Source: Mytilus edulis
Taxonomy: Eukaryota; Mollusca; Bivalvia; Mytilida; Mytilidae
Reading direction: 5' to 3'
NCBI RefSeq assembly: GCF_963676685.1
Contig: NC_092350.1
Coordinates: 69,752,502 to 69,816,501 of the forward strand
Length of the DNA stretch: 64,000 nucleotides
Shown piece by piece: positions 31,001 to 43,100 of this stretch. The translations under genes and the position numbers were made by a program. Position 1 is the stretch's first letter. Each line of letters begins with the position of its first letter. The notes beneath the pieces were generated by a model. It was given only the letters and a program-made list of their open reading frames with translations, did no database searches and was not told the DNA's origin.

Positions 31001-33061
31001 AATTAATTATAATCCGAAATATATCTTGCAAGTAGCCCTCGAAGTGGGATATAGGGAAGTGGGGTTGAGGTTACAAAAAGGGGGATGTTGGATAAGGCAT
31101 TATAAAAAGTGGGGTAATGAAATATAGGGGAAACAAAGGTGGAATCTTGAGAGAAAAAAATTTAGGAAAAAGCACACCTTGTCACCCCGACCCCCTCTCG
31201 TAAATAAAATAAAATCCCACCTGATATTTCTGAATAACATTTTAACAGTGTTATTAACTCTTTCTTTTTTTTTGGCGAGATGGGGTGGGGCGGGGGGGGG
31301 GGGGGGGGGGGGGGGGCACCCGGTCTCACTCGAAATATGGATAACTTTATGTCAAGAGCTCGATCTATAATTCTATTTTTTTTTTACCTTTTTCGGCTAG
31401 ACAAAATTATTTTACGTTAACTTAAAATGCACGAGTCAAGATTTACAATCAATTTCTTCTCTCTTCTTACAATGAATTGAATAGAATAGACTAGAATTTT
31501 CATTTTTTTTATTTCCCAAATTACAGGGCCCATAAAGGGCATCAAATCAGATACAATTGATGTAAGGCCATATAATGAAGTAATAAATATGGAATACTAG
31601 TATATATGATTCCCCCCCCCCCCCCCCCCCCCGCTAATTATTCGTTATCCACATTGGACTACATGTATACATGTACTTCCATACAGAAAACAACAAGTTC
31701 AATTAGCAGTAACAAGATTGGGCCCCCACAATGAAGATTGCAATCATTTGCTACCCCCTGGTGCTGCTGGAGATAATATTACACGCACACACAAATAGTG
31801 ACATGCGCATTACATTGGCCGGACAAATAGTCCTGGAACTATTCGTCCGGCTAGCCGGACAAATAGCAACTGCCTTTAATTTTCTTTTCAATTTCACTCG
31901 TGCATTCGTTATCACAGACTTCGATTTTTGTATCGATTTCCTGTTCCAGCGCATCCAAGTAGGTGTTAAGTTCTTTTCGAAAATTTCTCATTTTTTCTTT
32001 ATATTCATCTTTCTGGTCAGATATTGAACTTAAGTTATTTTTGTATACATCGAGTACTTTACCTATCATAAGGGAAAATTCTGAAATACGTCTTTGTAAA
32101 TCGTCAATCGCATTTCCCGTTTTCACGCCTTTTGATGCCTTTTCTATTGATTGAACATCTGTGCATGCTTTGTGCGATTCTCGCAGACAAAACGCGCAAC
32201 AGATTGCATCATGCTGCACGCAAAAGAGAGAAAGTTTCTGATTTTCATGAATATGACAGGTATCCGGAATATTTAAAACCGAAGATCCTAACTTTTCAGC
32301 TTGAAGGATGGGCATTGTTTTGTGATTCGCCGTTGTTTTCCCTTTTCGATGGAACTTTAGACATTCTCCACATAATGGTTCAGAGCAGTCACTACACCAG
32401 GAATGAGGTTGTTGGTTTTCTCCATCCCTACCGCATGGTTCACACCACTGTATATTCGAGGCACCGGCCATGATTTTGTTTTTTTATTTTTTTGCAGTTC
32501 TACAAACAAAGAAAATATAGAAAGATCAGTTTAGCTTGACTGTTGGTTGGATGAATTTATAAATCAATATGTAAATGCAGTTTTATCATGACCTTTCGTG
32601 TTCGGTTTGACTTTTTTATTGTATTAAGAGGTAGAGCCAATTTGTCCGGATTTTTTTTCACAGAAGGGTCAATTTCAAAAAGTGCCAACAGAATACAATT
32701 TACAATAAAAACAAAAAATAAAAATAAAAATGCTTTTTGATCAATAACTTGATTTACATATATTATGATATGTGTGATAAATATTTAATTTAACCCTAAA
32801 AGAGGATGAAAGTACAATATGCGGAATTTAGGGTGTTTTTAGGTAGGAAAAACAGGGGATACCCCAAGAAGGACATTTCAAACCAAAAAAAAAAGTTATG
32901 TTTTTCGTGACTGTGACAATTTATACTACATTTTCCCTCAAAAATGAAATTGGTTTAGTGTGTCCTTATTATATAAAAACAACTTTTTAATCAAAAAATT
33001 GTAACATCTCTAAATTGTACCGATATTTCTCCTTATTAAGCATATTATGGTCAAGTATCGC

Positions 33062-33150
33062 GGTGGCTCAATCGGTAGAGCATACATGTAGACCTACAAA
33101 CGATAAGTTGTTTTCAAGATAGGGTTCGAATCTCGCTCAGACTTTTTGCA
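33062..33150 (+). other. tRNA-like segment with polymerase III A and B boxes
   Basis: GGTGGCTCAATCGGTAGAGC gives a perfect D-arm (GCTC/GAGC) and an A box, and GGGTTCGAATCTC gives a B box. The acceptor and T stems do not close well and the spacing is longer than a normal tRNA, so this is more likely a tRNA-derived repeat head than a functional tRNA. A second copy is split by the insertion at 33317. Confidence 0.5.
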
Positions 33151-33316
33151 TTTTTTGTGTTGTTATATTATATTCCCTCAAAAATGAAATTGGTTTAGTG
33201 TGTCCTTATTATATAAAAACAACTTTTTAATGAAAAAATTGTAACAACTCTAAATTGTACCGATATATCTCCTTATTAAGCATATTATGGTCAAGTATCG
33301 CGGTGGCTCAATCGGT

Positions 33317-34514
33317 TTAAACCATTGTGATGACGTCAACCTATTCATTTACCGTGGATTCTTTTTCTAGAATCAACGCTTCCTAAATCCGTCGCTGAAA
33401 TGGACTCACCAGATTATATTCTATTGTTTCCTTTGTGTTCCTAATATCATTAAGTTTGAATTGACTAATTTCCGGATTTCTGTTCACTAATGCAATTATT
33501 TTTAAAAACTTACCTTTAATTTTTGTAATTTCTATATGCCTTCACTGGGAATCGAACCTGTCCATAAGTTTTGTAACTTGTTACTGACATTAACATATCG
33601 ACGAATATATGATATACATCGGTACAACGGACACACATGGCTTGTACCTTAATATATACATAATAGGTAATCGTATAGTATGAGTTGATAGCCACGAGGT
33701 TTCGTAGTTAAGATAAATGATATAAAGCTAAGGACTTGTCTGTTTAGGTTCGAATCCCTGAATTTTTTTTGTTGTTCCAAATTAGTCTTGATTTCCAGTT
33801 TTTGTTCTTGTTTTGAATGTTATTGTGGATATTTTGTGTAAAAAAGCGATTTTGGTCGTTTATTATCGGATAATGGTAAGCTATTCCATATGTTTCAAAG
33901 AAAACAAAAATGGATTGCATAATAATGGTCCACTTTTCTTTTATAAATTAATATTATATGATTTCATCTGTTTTACTACATAATTTTACAAATTTTAATT
34001 CGCAAATTCCTATGCTAGAAAATCGTGATATGTCTTGAATAAGGCTTATTGCTAGAAATTCCGGAAACATACTTATTATATGCACTATATATAATGTTTT
34101 TGTCGGGTTGTTGTCCCTTTGACACATTCTCCATTTCCATTAAGATCAATTCAAATAGAAATAAGTTCGAATATGTCTTATTTTGTAAAAACAGATAACG
34201 TTCGTATGCCTGATCATATGAAGATCTTCAAGGGCAGACGTGTTGTCTTATAATATATTTGTATTTTTTTAAATATTTAATTGTGATATCTTATTTATTG
34301 TAATGGATCGTTTGACACAATATCATGGTTAATTAAACTCACTTACAATACCTTCTAATTAAGAATAGACTTTAATTTTCAAAAGGCATTATCACAATAG
34401 TTTAAGTGATAGATACAATGGATAAGCGTTGATTCATGAAAAACAAACCATTCGCCCTGCGGGCTCATGGTTTCTTTTTCAACAATCAACGCTTATCCAT
34501 TGTATCTATATCAC
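33317..34514 (+). mobile_element. Helentron-like element, 1,198 bp, no target duplication
   Basis: The boundaries are fixed by comparison with the intact tandem unit: insertion is between T and A in GGT|AGAGC with no duplicated bases. The left end TTAAACCATTGTGAT (33317-33331) is matched by an inverted ATCACAATAGTTTAA (34391-34405) that lies not at the right end but directly before a 109-bp terminal hairpin. An asymmetric inverted repeat plus a terminal 3' hairpin and no duplication is the layout reported for Helitron2/Helentron elements. The usual Helentron site is T|T, so the site is atypical. The interior holds two more tRNA-like B boxes (GGTTCGAATCC near 33750, and GGTTCGATTCCC on the minus strand near 33550). 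Confidence 0.68.
34406..34514. repeat. 109-bp near-perfect hairpin
   Basis: Left arm GTGATAGATACAATGGATAA and right arm TTATCCATTGTATCTATATC are inverted copies. Pairing continues through GCGTTGATT/AATCAACGC and AACAAACCAT/ATGGTTTCTT, with a second small stem CGCCCTGCGGGC at the apex. It is the right terminus of the element that starts at 33317. Confidence 0.85.
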
Positions 34515-34612
34515 AGAGCATACATGTAGACCTACAAACGATAAGTTGTTTTCAAGATAGGGTTCGAATCTCGCTCAGACTTTTTGCATTTTTTGTGTTG
34601 TTATATTATATT

Positions 34613-37339
34613 TTATTGTTTCTGTCATGTTTTGTCGGATGCTTGCTTAATTCATAGAGTCATTCTGGTTCATTTTGACTTTAGTTACAGTATAAATCAT
34701 TTTATCAAAAAAAAAATACTGTATCGCTTATTGTGTGCATTCCTATGACTGTCAATACTCTTGACTTACTTTCTATTCATGTGTTTATATTGATAACATA
34801 TATGCAAGGAACAACTGCCGTCAAACTGAAGTAGGTGCCTATACATAATAAATAAAAAGAGAATTGATTTTATAGCAATGAATCCCAAATGTTGCGTGTG
34901 TAATATACACATAACATAAAAATAAGGCCATTGTATACAAGTTTCAAAACAACACAAACAATTTTTCGAAACTTTTTTTGAACATGGTGTAATATGTAAC
35001 AAATGCAGTCAACAGCAATCAGTTTTGTCGCCAATTCACTAACTGCGTAGATACTAGTGCTGAAATTCTTACTACCGTCCCTACACCGGTACCTTAGTCA
35101 TCAGAAAATAAGACAACACCACAGAACAAATCAATTACACTACAAATCGTGATTGTAGGTAAAACATCAAGAAGCTGTTGCATCTGTATCACAACGAAGG
35201 GCCGATTTGTTAAAATGCCAGAAAAGGCCATATAACATGTGTTAGTAACACAATGTGTTCTATGGCCAGCTGATGTAAGATGTTCTCCGGTTAAAATATA
35301 AATTATCTTATCTTATTTTATAGACGATATACCTTAAAAAACTAGGACAAATATAGATATAGATACGTGTATATTCAGAATGAGAAAAACAACATCCCAT
35401 TTGAATTTGTTCAATATTATTTGGCTTCTTGACAAGTTACGTGGTATATATGGTACCTTATGCGCATAAAGGGTGTTAACAAATAGATAAAATCAATATA
35501 AAATTAGCATCATATTATATGTAAAACTTGGCTATTTAAAACATGATTTACCTATCTTATCGAATAAAAAGAATTGAGGGGAAATTGGCCATATCTCAAA
35601 TTTCAAAAATGTTATAGTTTATTCAAAGTAAACTGATATGATTCATTTAACATCACAATCATACTGATGAAGGATATCTGTGTATCCGAAATATTTATAA
35701 ATATTTACATTTATAGTTTCCTTTTTTTACCGACGTAGTCGGTATAGTTTCGGTTTGTGCCCTTTGAACTTAAGGACGCTTAACTATGGCAACAGAATAC
35801 GCATGCTCGAAAATCCTTTCTGTGATTGGACAAAATGCTGTCATGGTGATTTGGTTGTGTTTGAAAAAACGTCTCGTTAATTATATCGTGATGGAAAGCA
35901 AGTGAAAAACTATAAATATTTGAACTAGATCTTACAAAGATTTATATTTTAATTTCTCCAATAGCTCTTTGCATCTGTGGCAGCTGTTTATTTGGGACAA
36001 TTATATAATTTTTAATGTAAACTTTGTTGTACGAACGTACATGACTTTTAGAACGCACCTACGCATGTGAGATTTCCGCGAGGTTTTGGTGAATGTAAAC
36101 AGAAAGATACGAGGACCGAGAATACTGAACACAAACAGAGAAAACGTTATTTAAATGGTATCTTCGTGCTTCTGAAGGTTATCGAAATGATAGTTTTAAA
36201 CATATACTCAAATTTATTTATAAATACGTCGGATATCTTTTTTAAAGATAGTTCTTGTTGTTATTGGTGTTGCTTTGTACACTTTTTAGGCATTTATATC
36301 ACTTATTTGTACATTATATATATATTCTCATATATCAAATTTTTATTCTCAATATGTGTGCTTTACTCTATAATTGAGATTTACGATGATAGTAAACATG
36401 CATATTAAGAGTAAAAATATGATATATTAGTAGTGGCCTGTGTAGGCAAGAACAAAATGCATTGCTAACGAATTGCCTCCAGAAATGGTTCACTCCTCTC
36501 ACTAAATGTGTTTCATCGTTCAGAAACGAATAAATTTATTATATGGTGATCGATGATACGAATCGAATTGTGTTAGACATAAGGTAAACTCGGAACTCGA
36601 GAAAATGCATGGTGTTCTTGTGTAAACGTACAAATCATTTGGAATATGGTTAAGATTGACTTTTTTGCGATTGGCAGTTGTTCTATTCACACGAACCTGA
36701 GTAAAAGGTTTTATAACAAATTTTCAAGTAAAAGACATAAAAACAAAACATAAACTTGACATCTTATAGGTTTCTCCTCCATAAAATTGTCGTTGGAGAA
36801 TAAAATCCTTATTATTGCACAGAGTACAGATAGTAAAACAAAGTGGAAAGCAAGATTGAACTCATCAATTCTGCAAGATGAAAATACTAGGAATCAAGAT
36901 TTTTGCACATTGTAACAAGAATTGCTTATAATTGATTGATTGTTTGTTTGTTTTTTAACGTCCAGCGACAAATAGTTCATGTATGTCTAGGACAAGAACA
37001 AATTTACAATAAGTAGAATAGATTGGTGCTGTAACAAAAATGCCGATGTTGGATGAAGATCCTGGAAATTTGGAATGCAACTGTACAATAAAGATAAATT
37101 GATAGATACCGAAGCACTCTCTTTACAAGAGGCATCAGCTTTAGAGTCCCAATTTAATTGTACGTGGCTGCGTACTTATACATCCTAGAGCGCTAAATGC
37201 AAGCCCAACAGTGGCAAGAGTTATACTACCGTCGCAAGAAAACCCAAGCATTCATATTTATAATCCCATCACAAATTGAAAGAACTGTAAATTGTGTATT
37301 ATTTAGAATAATCTACATAATATGTTAAAGATTTATAAT
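34613..37339. other. intergenic, no supported gene
   Basis: AT-rich sequence without recognisable exons. The open frame at 36067-36408 has a Lys/Arg-rich start followed by a low-complexity hydrophobic tail and no splice partner that I can see. 36935-37240 resembles a dispersed repeat beginning with a GATTGATTGTTTGTTTG tail and AACGTCCAGCGACAAATAG, as seen at ends of mollusc SINE/LINE copies. Confidence 0.5.
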
Positions 37340-37478
37340 AAGAGATGGATTTAGAGGGGCCACCCATAATTGGCTTTTCCTGGAAAAAAATAGGGAATTA
37401 CTAAAGCATGACCGGAGCGGGCCCCCTCTTATGCAGTCAGTGGGCCCCCACTTATGACAACTGCTGAATCCGCCACTG
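37340..37478. mobile_element. short hAT-type element, 5-bp duplication ATAAT
   Basis: Ends AAGAGATGGATTTAG and, reversed, CAGTGGCGGATTCAG. ATAAT occurs at 37335-37339 and 37479-37483. The interior is shared with 19241-19394 (AAGCATGACCGGAGCGGG, CAGTCAGTGGG, CCCACTTATGA). Confidence 0.78.
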
Positions 37479-38399
37479 ATAATGGTTGCATTTTTATATC
37501 CTTGTATCTATGGTAAACGGAAAAGCGAAAGTAGAATTTTAAATTGAACTTACATTTTGCTGAATGCATACGACACGTTTAAGTTATATTTTATCATGTT
37601 TCACCTCACCATATGCATGTATTACTTATTACTTATACTTTATAAATGATTAAGCTTAAAATACGTTCGTTATACCTGATATATTGAGCAAAATAATTGT
37701 CAACAAACTAACAAAACTTCATATTTGCAATGTCCCATAATTCCTTTATTTACCGGTATCTTTTGTGGATTTTACCTGGTCGGCCAAGTTAAATTGTCAT
37801 CTATATCAGATCATAATCATATACATACGTTTTGAACCTTAGACTATTTAAATTTAAGTAATATGTATTTCGTCACGCAGTGCATCAAAGTTAAAAAAAA
37901 AAATGAATAAATATGCAGCAAATTGTTCGTAATGCAGTTTACCTTGTTTTGAACCACATAAACACAATTTTTTAAATAACGTTCAAATGTCTCATTAAAA
38001 AATTAAAACTGCTATATTTTCAAAGTAAACAAATGCTCAATTTCCATTCTCAATCTTATTCTGTGATTGTTTTTTTATACATAAGACCTCCCATTTTTGG
38101 GGGGAGACAACTATTTGTTTCTCTTCCTTTGTAATAACTTGTGCTATCATATTTAGCACTTCGTCAATTTTGTGCATACTTTAAATGCATTTTTTAACTA
38201 GACCAAGTGCAAAAAATTGTTAAAATTGGGATTTTCACTTTTGACTTCTTTTCTCAACGTTTGAAAAAGGAATAACTGTCTAATTTGATCAACATATCTG
38301 TAAGTTTTGTAAAACATAAATTATTATCTTTGTATCTTCATGCTTGTCTTGAAGTTCCATCCCCATTTTGGCAGTATTGGAATTTTATTTTACCTTGAA

Positions 38400-39340
38400 A
38401 ATACGACAATTGCCGCTGTAGTAGAGCAGATTTCTCTTCCAAGACTATAGAGTTTGCCTAAACTATGTTTATGATCTTGTTTAAGTATTCAGTTTTGAAT
38501 GGTGATAATTGCCGCAAGAGATTAGCAGATTACCCTTCTATAGCAAATGAGTTTGCCCCAACCATTTTTATGTTCTTGTTCAAATCTTCAGTTTGAAAAA
38601 CGACAGTTGCCACTATAGTAGAGCAGATTACCATTCTGAGCAATTGAGTTTTCCCTAACTATTTTTATGTTCTTGTTTAAATCTTCGGTTTTGAATGACG
38701 ACACCTGCCACAATAGTAGATAAAATTGAGAATGGAAATGGGGAATGTGCCAAAGAGACAACAACCCGACCATAGAAAAAAACAACAGCAAAAGGTCACC
38801 AACAGGTCTTCAATGTAGCGAGAAATTCCCGCACCCGGAGGCGTCCTTCAACTGGCCACTAAACAAATATATACTAGTTCAGTGATAATGAACGCCATAC
38901 TAATTTCCAAATTGTACACAAGAAACTAAAATTAAAATAATACAAGACTAACAAAGGCCAGATGCTCCTGACTTGGGACAGGCGCAAAAATGCGGCGGGG
39001 TTAAACATGTTTGTGAGATCTCAACCCTCCCCCTATACCTCTAGCCAATGTAGAAAAGCAAACGAACTTTACCCTTCCAGAGGAATTGAGTTTGCCCAAA
39101 CCATATTTATGTTCTTGTTTAAATCTCATTTTAAACAATGGGCACTATAGCAGAGCAGACTACCCTTTAAGAGCACCTGAGTGTGCCCCGAACTATTTCT
39201 ATATTTTTGTTTAAATCTTTAATTTTGAATGACGACAATTGTCACTAAAGTGGCACATTACTCTCCCGGGGTACACTCAACCCAGGGCAATTGAGTTTGC
39301 CCAAACTAAGTTCATGCTTTTGTTTAAATATAAACTGTTC
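38400..39340. repeat. degenerate tandem array, units of roughly 120 bp, with a later insertion
   Basis: Recurring motifs are GACGACAATTGCC, AGTAGAGCAGATT, CAATTGAGTTTGCCC-AAC and TATTTTTATGTTCTTGTT-AAATCTTCAGTTT. Starts are near 38400, 38505, 38595, 38700 and, after the insertion at 38722-39058, near 39070, 39140 and 39235. Units vary in length and sequence. No coding potential. Confidence 0.7.
38722..39058 (+). repeat. 337-bp dispersed repeat inserted in the tandem array
   Basis: Nearly identical to 43391-43735: both begin AAATTGAGAATGGAAATGGG and share TGACTTGGGACAGGCGCAAA and CTCTAGCCAATGTAGAAAAG. The copy at 43391 continues another 180 bp, so this one is 3' truncated. No clear target duplication, inverted ends or open frame. 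Confidence 0.85.
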
Positions 39341-40189
39341 TATGTTTTTGTTTGCTATTTTCTTACTTTGTATTCTTTTATATTTTTCCGAAATAAAGTT
39401 TTGACAGCATCATTTGGTATAATATAACTTTAAAAAGCAAAATCTGGATTTTTTAAAACTGAACTAAAACTAATGGGTTTAAAGAAATCAGATAAGCAAA
39501 GGCAAACAAAAGACAGCTATCTTAAGGAACGAAATTAATTCAATGAACGTGCGCCTGAAAGTTGAAAACAGCTCTATTTTGTCTATAATACATGACCATA
39601 GTTTATATTTATTTCATATCATCAAAGCCAAATCTGCAAAGTTTCTACTGTCATTGGTAAGTCATTATGCGAAGTTTCTACTGTCATTGGTAAGTCATTA
39701 TGCGAAGTTTCTTTTATATTATTTCATATCATATCGATCACAAGTGCAAAATGACCGACTTTTGTTAAATTTTCTGTGTGAAAGAAATGTTTTGTCCGAA
39801 TCGTATACCCAATATGTAGAGTTGTATCGCGTAATAATTAATGTGTTTCCGTTTTATTACGAACACTCTCGATTAAATCATGTAATGTTGTATTTATTTT
39901 TAAATACCATTTTTAAATGGTAAATTAAGAATATTAAATATCGCCAATATAGAGTAAACAGGCTATCGATTTCAAATTTAAATTTTTTCATGGTTTTCAT
40001 TTTTCAATTAACTTCATTGAAAATTAATGATCCAGTCATGGAGATAAACATTTTATTCAAATTAAAACAATAGGCTTGTTTATACCTTCTTTCTAACTTG
40101 AAAGGAACTGGTTTATTTTTGGACCTATCTACAAATTTAAACACTGACCGAATTCTTGTGGACCAAATGAGAAGGATTAATAGAACAAA

Positions 40190-43100
40190 ATGGTGAGTAG
40201 GAATATATATACGTGTTAAATTTTACATTTTAAGTGTTAACAGAAGCTGACGTTTTTATCGAAATTGTGATTGTGAGTTAAATTGAAAGTCATGATATTA
40301 TGTCTCATTCTTAAGGAATCATTTTATCATGGTGTTTTTTTAGTTTTATGTATTTATTGCAGGTGTATAGCTCTGCTCGTTTGGAATTTTGATCTTAATA
40401 ACCTTTTAATATATTTTTTTTATCCATTTTCATTTCATTTTTTTTTTTCACTTTTTGGAAATCGTTAGCAAGTATTGTCTTCTTTGTCCTTTAGAAATTA
40501 ATAAGTGTCTTCAAATGTTAAATTTTAAAGGTTTGTGTTATTATAATTTGAAAAGGAAAAACAAATACATTTATCAATTGTATCCCACCAGTTATTTCGA
40601 ACACAAAAATGGCACAACTCTGTTATTGACGTGTCTATAAATGTTACTTCAAAGAACTACTATTTAATACGACTAATTACCAAAATCAGTCATATTGATT
40701 GTTCTGATTTGTAAGCACCATTTTGCATAATTCCGGAGTAATGATACGCGAGGAAGGAGAAAAAGATGGGGGGAAAGGGCTCCGGGCTAGATATAAGTTG
40801 TATCGTTGAGCGCCAGGCTCAAAAGTATGAACTGCACCGGAACGTTCCTTTTCAGCAATTTAGGGAACAAGTTCGGGGCAAAACTTTAAGTACTTCGGTT
40901 TTCTCTGAGCTGTCTCTTCGCTCCACTAATAGGCTTCGAGCTTCAGGGGATTGCCAGAAAAGTAAAGCGGTTGTACTTTTTTACACCACATACATGTAGC
41001 AATGAATCCATTCATTATTTATAACCACACTATAGAAGAATATCAAAATGACCTTGGTAAATGACAAAAAATAACCAAGATACGGGAAAATATGTAACAG
41101 CACGAATTCAAATTCCCAATAGCATTTCTTTACATTTGTACTAGTATACTAAATCAAACAAAGTATATAAAAGGTAAAGAGAATTGTCTCATTAGCAATC
41201 TTCTTATTTTTATATTAAGATTGCCAACAAATTTAACAAAATTTGACATAAAGATGTGAATACAGAGTAAATCATGATGTACATTTGTGTACACCATGCG
41301 GGGATTAATGGTTGCTAACTTCCGCCACATTCGGTCTCTTCTAAATAGCTGTCATTCTCATTGGTATAATATTTATATTGACTTAAAATATGCATGATGA
41401 TTTTTCATATATTGATAATTTACAAATAAACATTTTTACGTTACACTTGTAGGAATCGTACGATGTCCAACTTTGTAACGAAGTTTTAATGTATTTTATG
41501 GACAGGAAAGCTGATGGCGCAGACTCAAACATAAATGAAGTCTACAAAAATCTATTTGTAGGAAACGAGTAAGTAAAAATAGTGTCCTTTGGTTATTTTT
41601 CTATTTTCCTTCTTCTTTTTTTTTGGGGGGGGGGGGGGGGGGTGCTTAAGTAATAAAAAGAAATGCGACGTAATAGTATGTGCCGGGGGGTGGTGCTTAA
41701 GTAATAAAAAGAAATGCGACGTAATAGTATGTGCCGGGGGGGTGGTGCTTAAGTAATAAAAAGAAATGCGACGTAATAGTATGTGCCGGGGGGGGGGGGG
41801 TGCTTAAGTAATAAAAAGAAATGCGACGTAATAGTATGTGCCGGGGGGTGGTGCTTAAGTTATAAAAAGAAATGCGACGTAATAGTATGTGCCGGGGGGT
41901 GGTGCTTAAGTAATAAAAAGAAATGCGACGTAATAGTATGTGCCGTCGTTGCGACACCAATAAAACAACACAATTACGTCAAAAAAGACATCTAGTCAAA
42001 ATTCAATATTCATTGTTCTACTAAAGGTAACTGCCCATATGTCAAGCTCTAAACTCTACTAGTGTAGTACATATAAGTTGTCAGTGCATTGAACTGATTC
42101 TTAGAATAAAACAATGTTTTGACAATTTAACACTGCAAAATACGTGCAGGGACTATGTACTTCATTTGTGGTTTAGATCATGATAGTCATGGACGCATTG
42201 ATTACTAAAATTCCGCCAGCACATCTTCAAACTCATTGCTATAGACGGATACAAATGGTAATGATGTCAGTGACGCTTTTTCATGCCCGTAGCTACGTTT
42301 ACGTCAAAACGCCCGGGCGTACACTTGAATTTTGAAATAAAACAAATAAATAATCGACATAGAATAAGAAAAACTGGTCAAAAGCACATCAGCCTTGTGC
42401 TTCTTTTTTCAATGGATTGTAATTTTGAACAAAAAGGGACTAAATTTACTCAAATAGATCATTAAATATATTTGTTCGAATCTTTTGTAAAAGTCTTAAT
42501 CTACTATGAATTCTACGTACTTTTCTTATATTTAAAGCAATTCACTATCTGCTCAGATTCGATATGCTGTTTTTATTTTTGTCAAGCCTGTGATTTATGT
42601 CCCAAAAGCGAGACAAAGCTGCGTCAATATTTAGGTTCCGAATGTGGATAAAGTCTTTTGTATGACTTTCCGTGAAATTTTACGAAAGTTGGACAGAAAC
42701 TGTTTATGATCAAAAGAGTTTTCAGAGCAATATAATAATACAATAATATCTTTAATTTTCCCGCATTTTAAGGACAAAATGTATTTCTTTCTGCAATTAA
42801 TAAGTGGTCGCAGTTTGGGCTTACATTTTGTTATTTCTCAATTACATGAACTACTTGTCGAACCTTCATCGAATTTTATGAAAATGCCGAAGAAGCCTTT
42901 TCTATGACTAATGTCTAAAGCAGTAAAATTTTCAAAGCATTTGTTTTCGTTCATTTTTCTGTTCTTCTCTGATAGACAGATAGCTATAGCTGGACTCTTT
43001 TTTACGCAATTAATTGTTTTACATGCTCAATTTATAAACCTTCATAAATATTTCGGATCAAGAAAAAATTAACAAAAGAAAATTTTAGATTTTTTTTAAA

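Larger units (their letters stand above)
29451..31873. mobile_element. 2.4-kb non-autonomous DNA transposon, long inverted repeats, 11-bp target duplication
   Basis: The termini (GGAGTGGCTATTTGTCCGGC on the left, GCAGTTGCTATTTGTCCGGC reversed on the right) continue as inverted repeats of about 125 bp. Each end also holds its own near-perfect 28-bp palindrome centred on CTAG (29458-29485 on the left). The flanking CTTTAATTTTC at 29440-29450 and 31874-31884 is an 11-bp duplication of coding sequence. Long TIRs and 9-11 bp duplications suggest a Mutator-like (MULE) element; this is inference. No transposase; the interior holds a tandem array, a CCG run and long G and C runs (31292-31316, 31612-31632). 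Confidence 0.88.
28367..32471 (-). pseudogene. B-box / coiled-coil / beta-propeller (TRIM-like, no RING) gene split by a transposon
   Basis: Two minus-strand open frames belong to one intronless coding region. 32471-31851 encodes B-box 1 (about residues 10-50, WCEPC...WCSDC...LCGEC...H), B-box 2 (72-103, CHIHENQKLSLFCVQHD...CC-FC...H) and the start of a coiled coil. 29521-28367 encodes the rest of the coiled coil and a propeller-like region with repeated short strands, similar in style to the NHL-type carboxyl ends of mollusc TRIM2/3/56-like proteins. No RING is present. The break is exactly an inserted element (29451-31873) with an 11-bp target duplication; with one duplication copy counted the frames agree and the uninterrupted product would be about 556 residues. 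As it stands the first part ends seven codons into the element, and the second part's first ATG lies in the element's inverted repeat. A 3' splice site at about 32500 (TTTGTAG on the minus strand) suggests a non-coding first exon upstream. Confidence 0.85.
32935..34612. repeat. 240-bp tandem duplication with a tRNA-like segment, second unit interrupted
   Basis: Unit 1 is 32935-33174. Unit 2 starts at 33175 (TCCCTCAAAAATGAAATTGG in both), runs to 33316 and resumes at 34515-34612 after an insertion. The period is exactly 240 and the units differ at only a few positions, so the duplication is recent or conserved. Confidence 0.9.

Noticed and set aside
32132-32473. plus-strand frame opposite the B-boxes
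   Set aside because: Antisense shadow; the minus strand has the ordered Cys/His zinc ligands.
33062-33150. functional tRNA gene
   Set aside because: A and B boxes and D-arm are fine, but the acceptor and T stems do not pair and the length is wrong, so it is annotated as tRNA-like only.
36067-36408. 113-codon plus-strand frame with basic start and hydrophobic tail
   Set aside because: The tail is AT-rich low-complexity; no acceptor, donor or domain supports a gene.
40766-40999. 77-codon frame in phosphatase intron 1
   Set aside because: Looks coding-like in composition but has no known motif, paired splice sites or neighbours to support it.
41697-41960. repetitive open frames on both strands (HILLRRISFYYLS and NKKKCDVIVCAGG repeats)
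   Set aside because: By-products of the 51-55 bp minisatellite.
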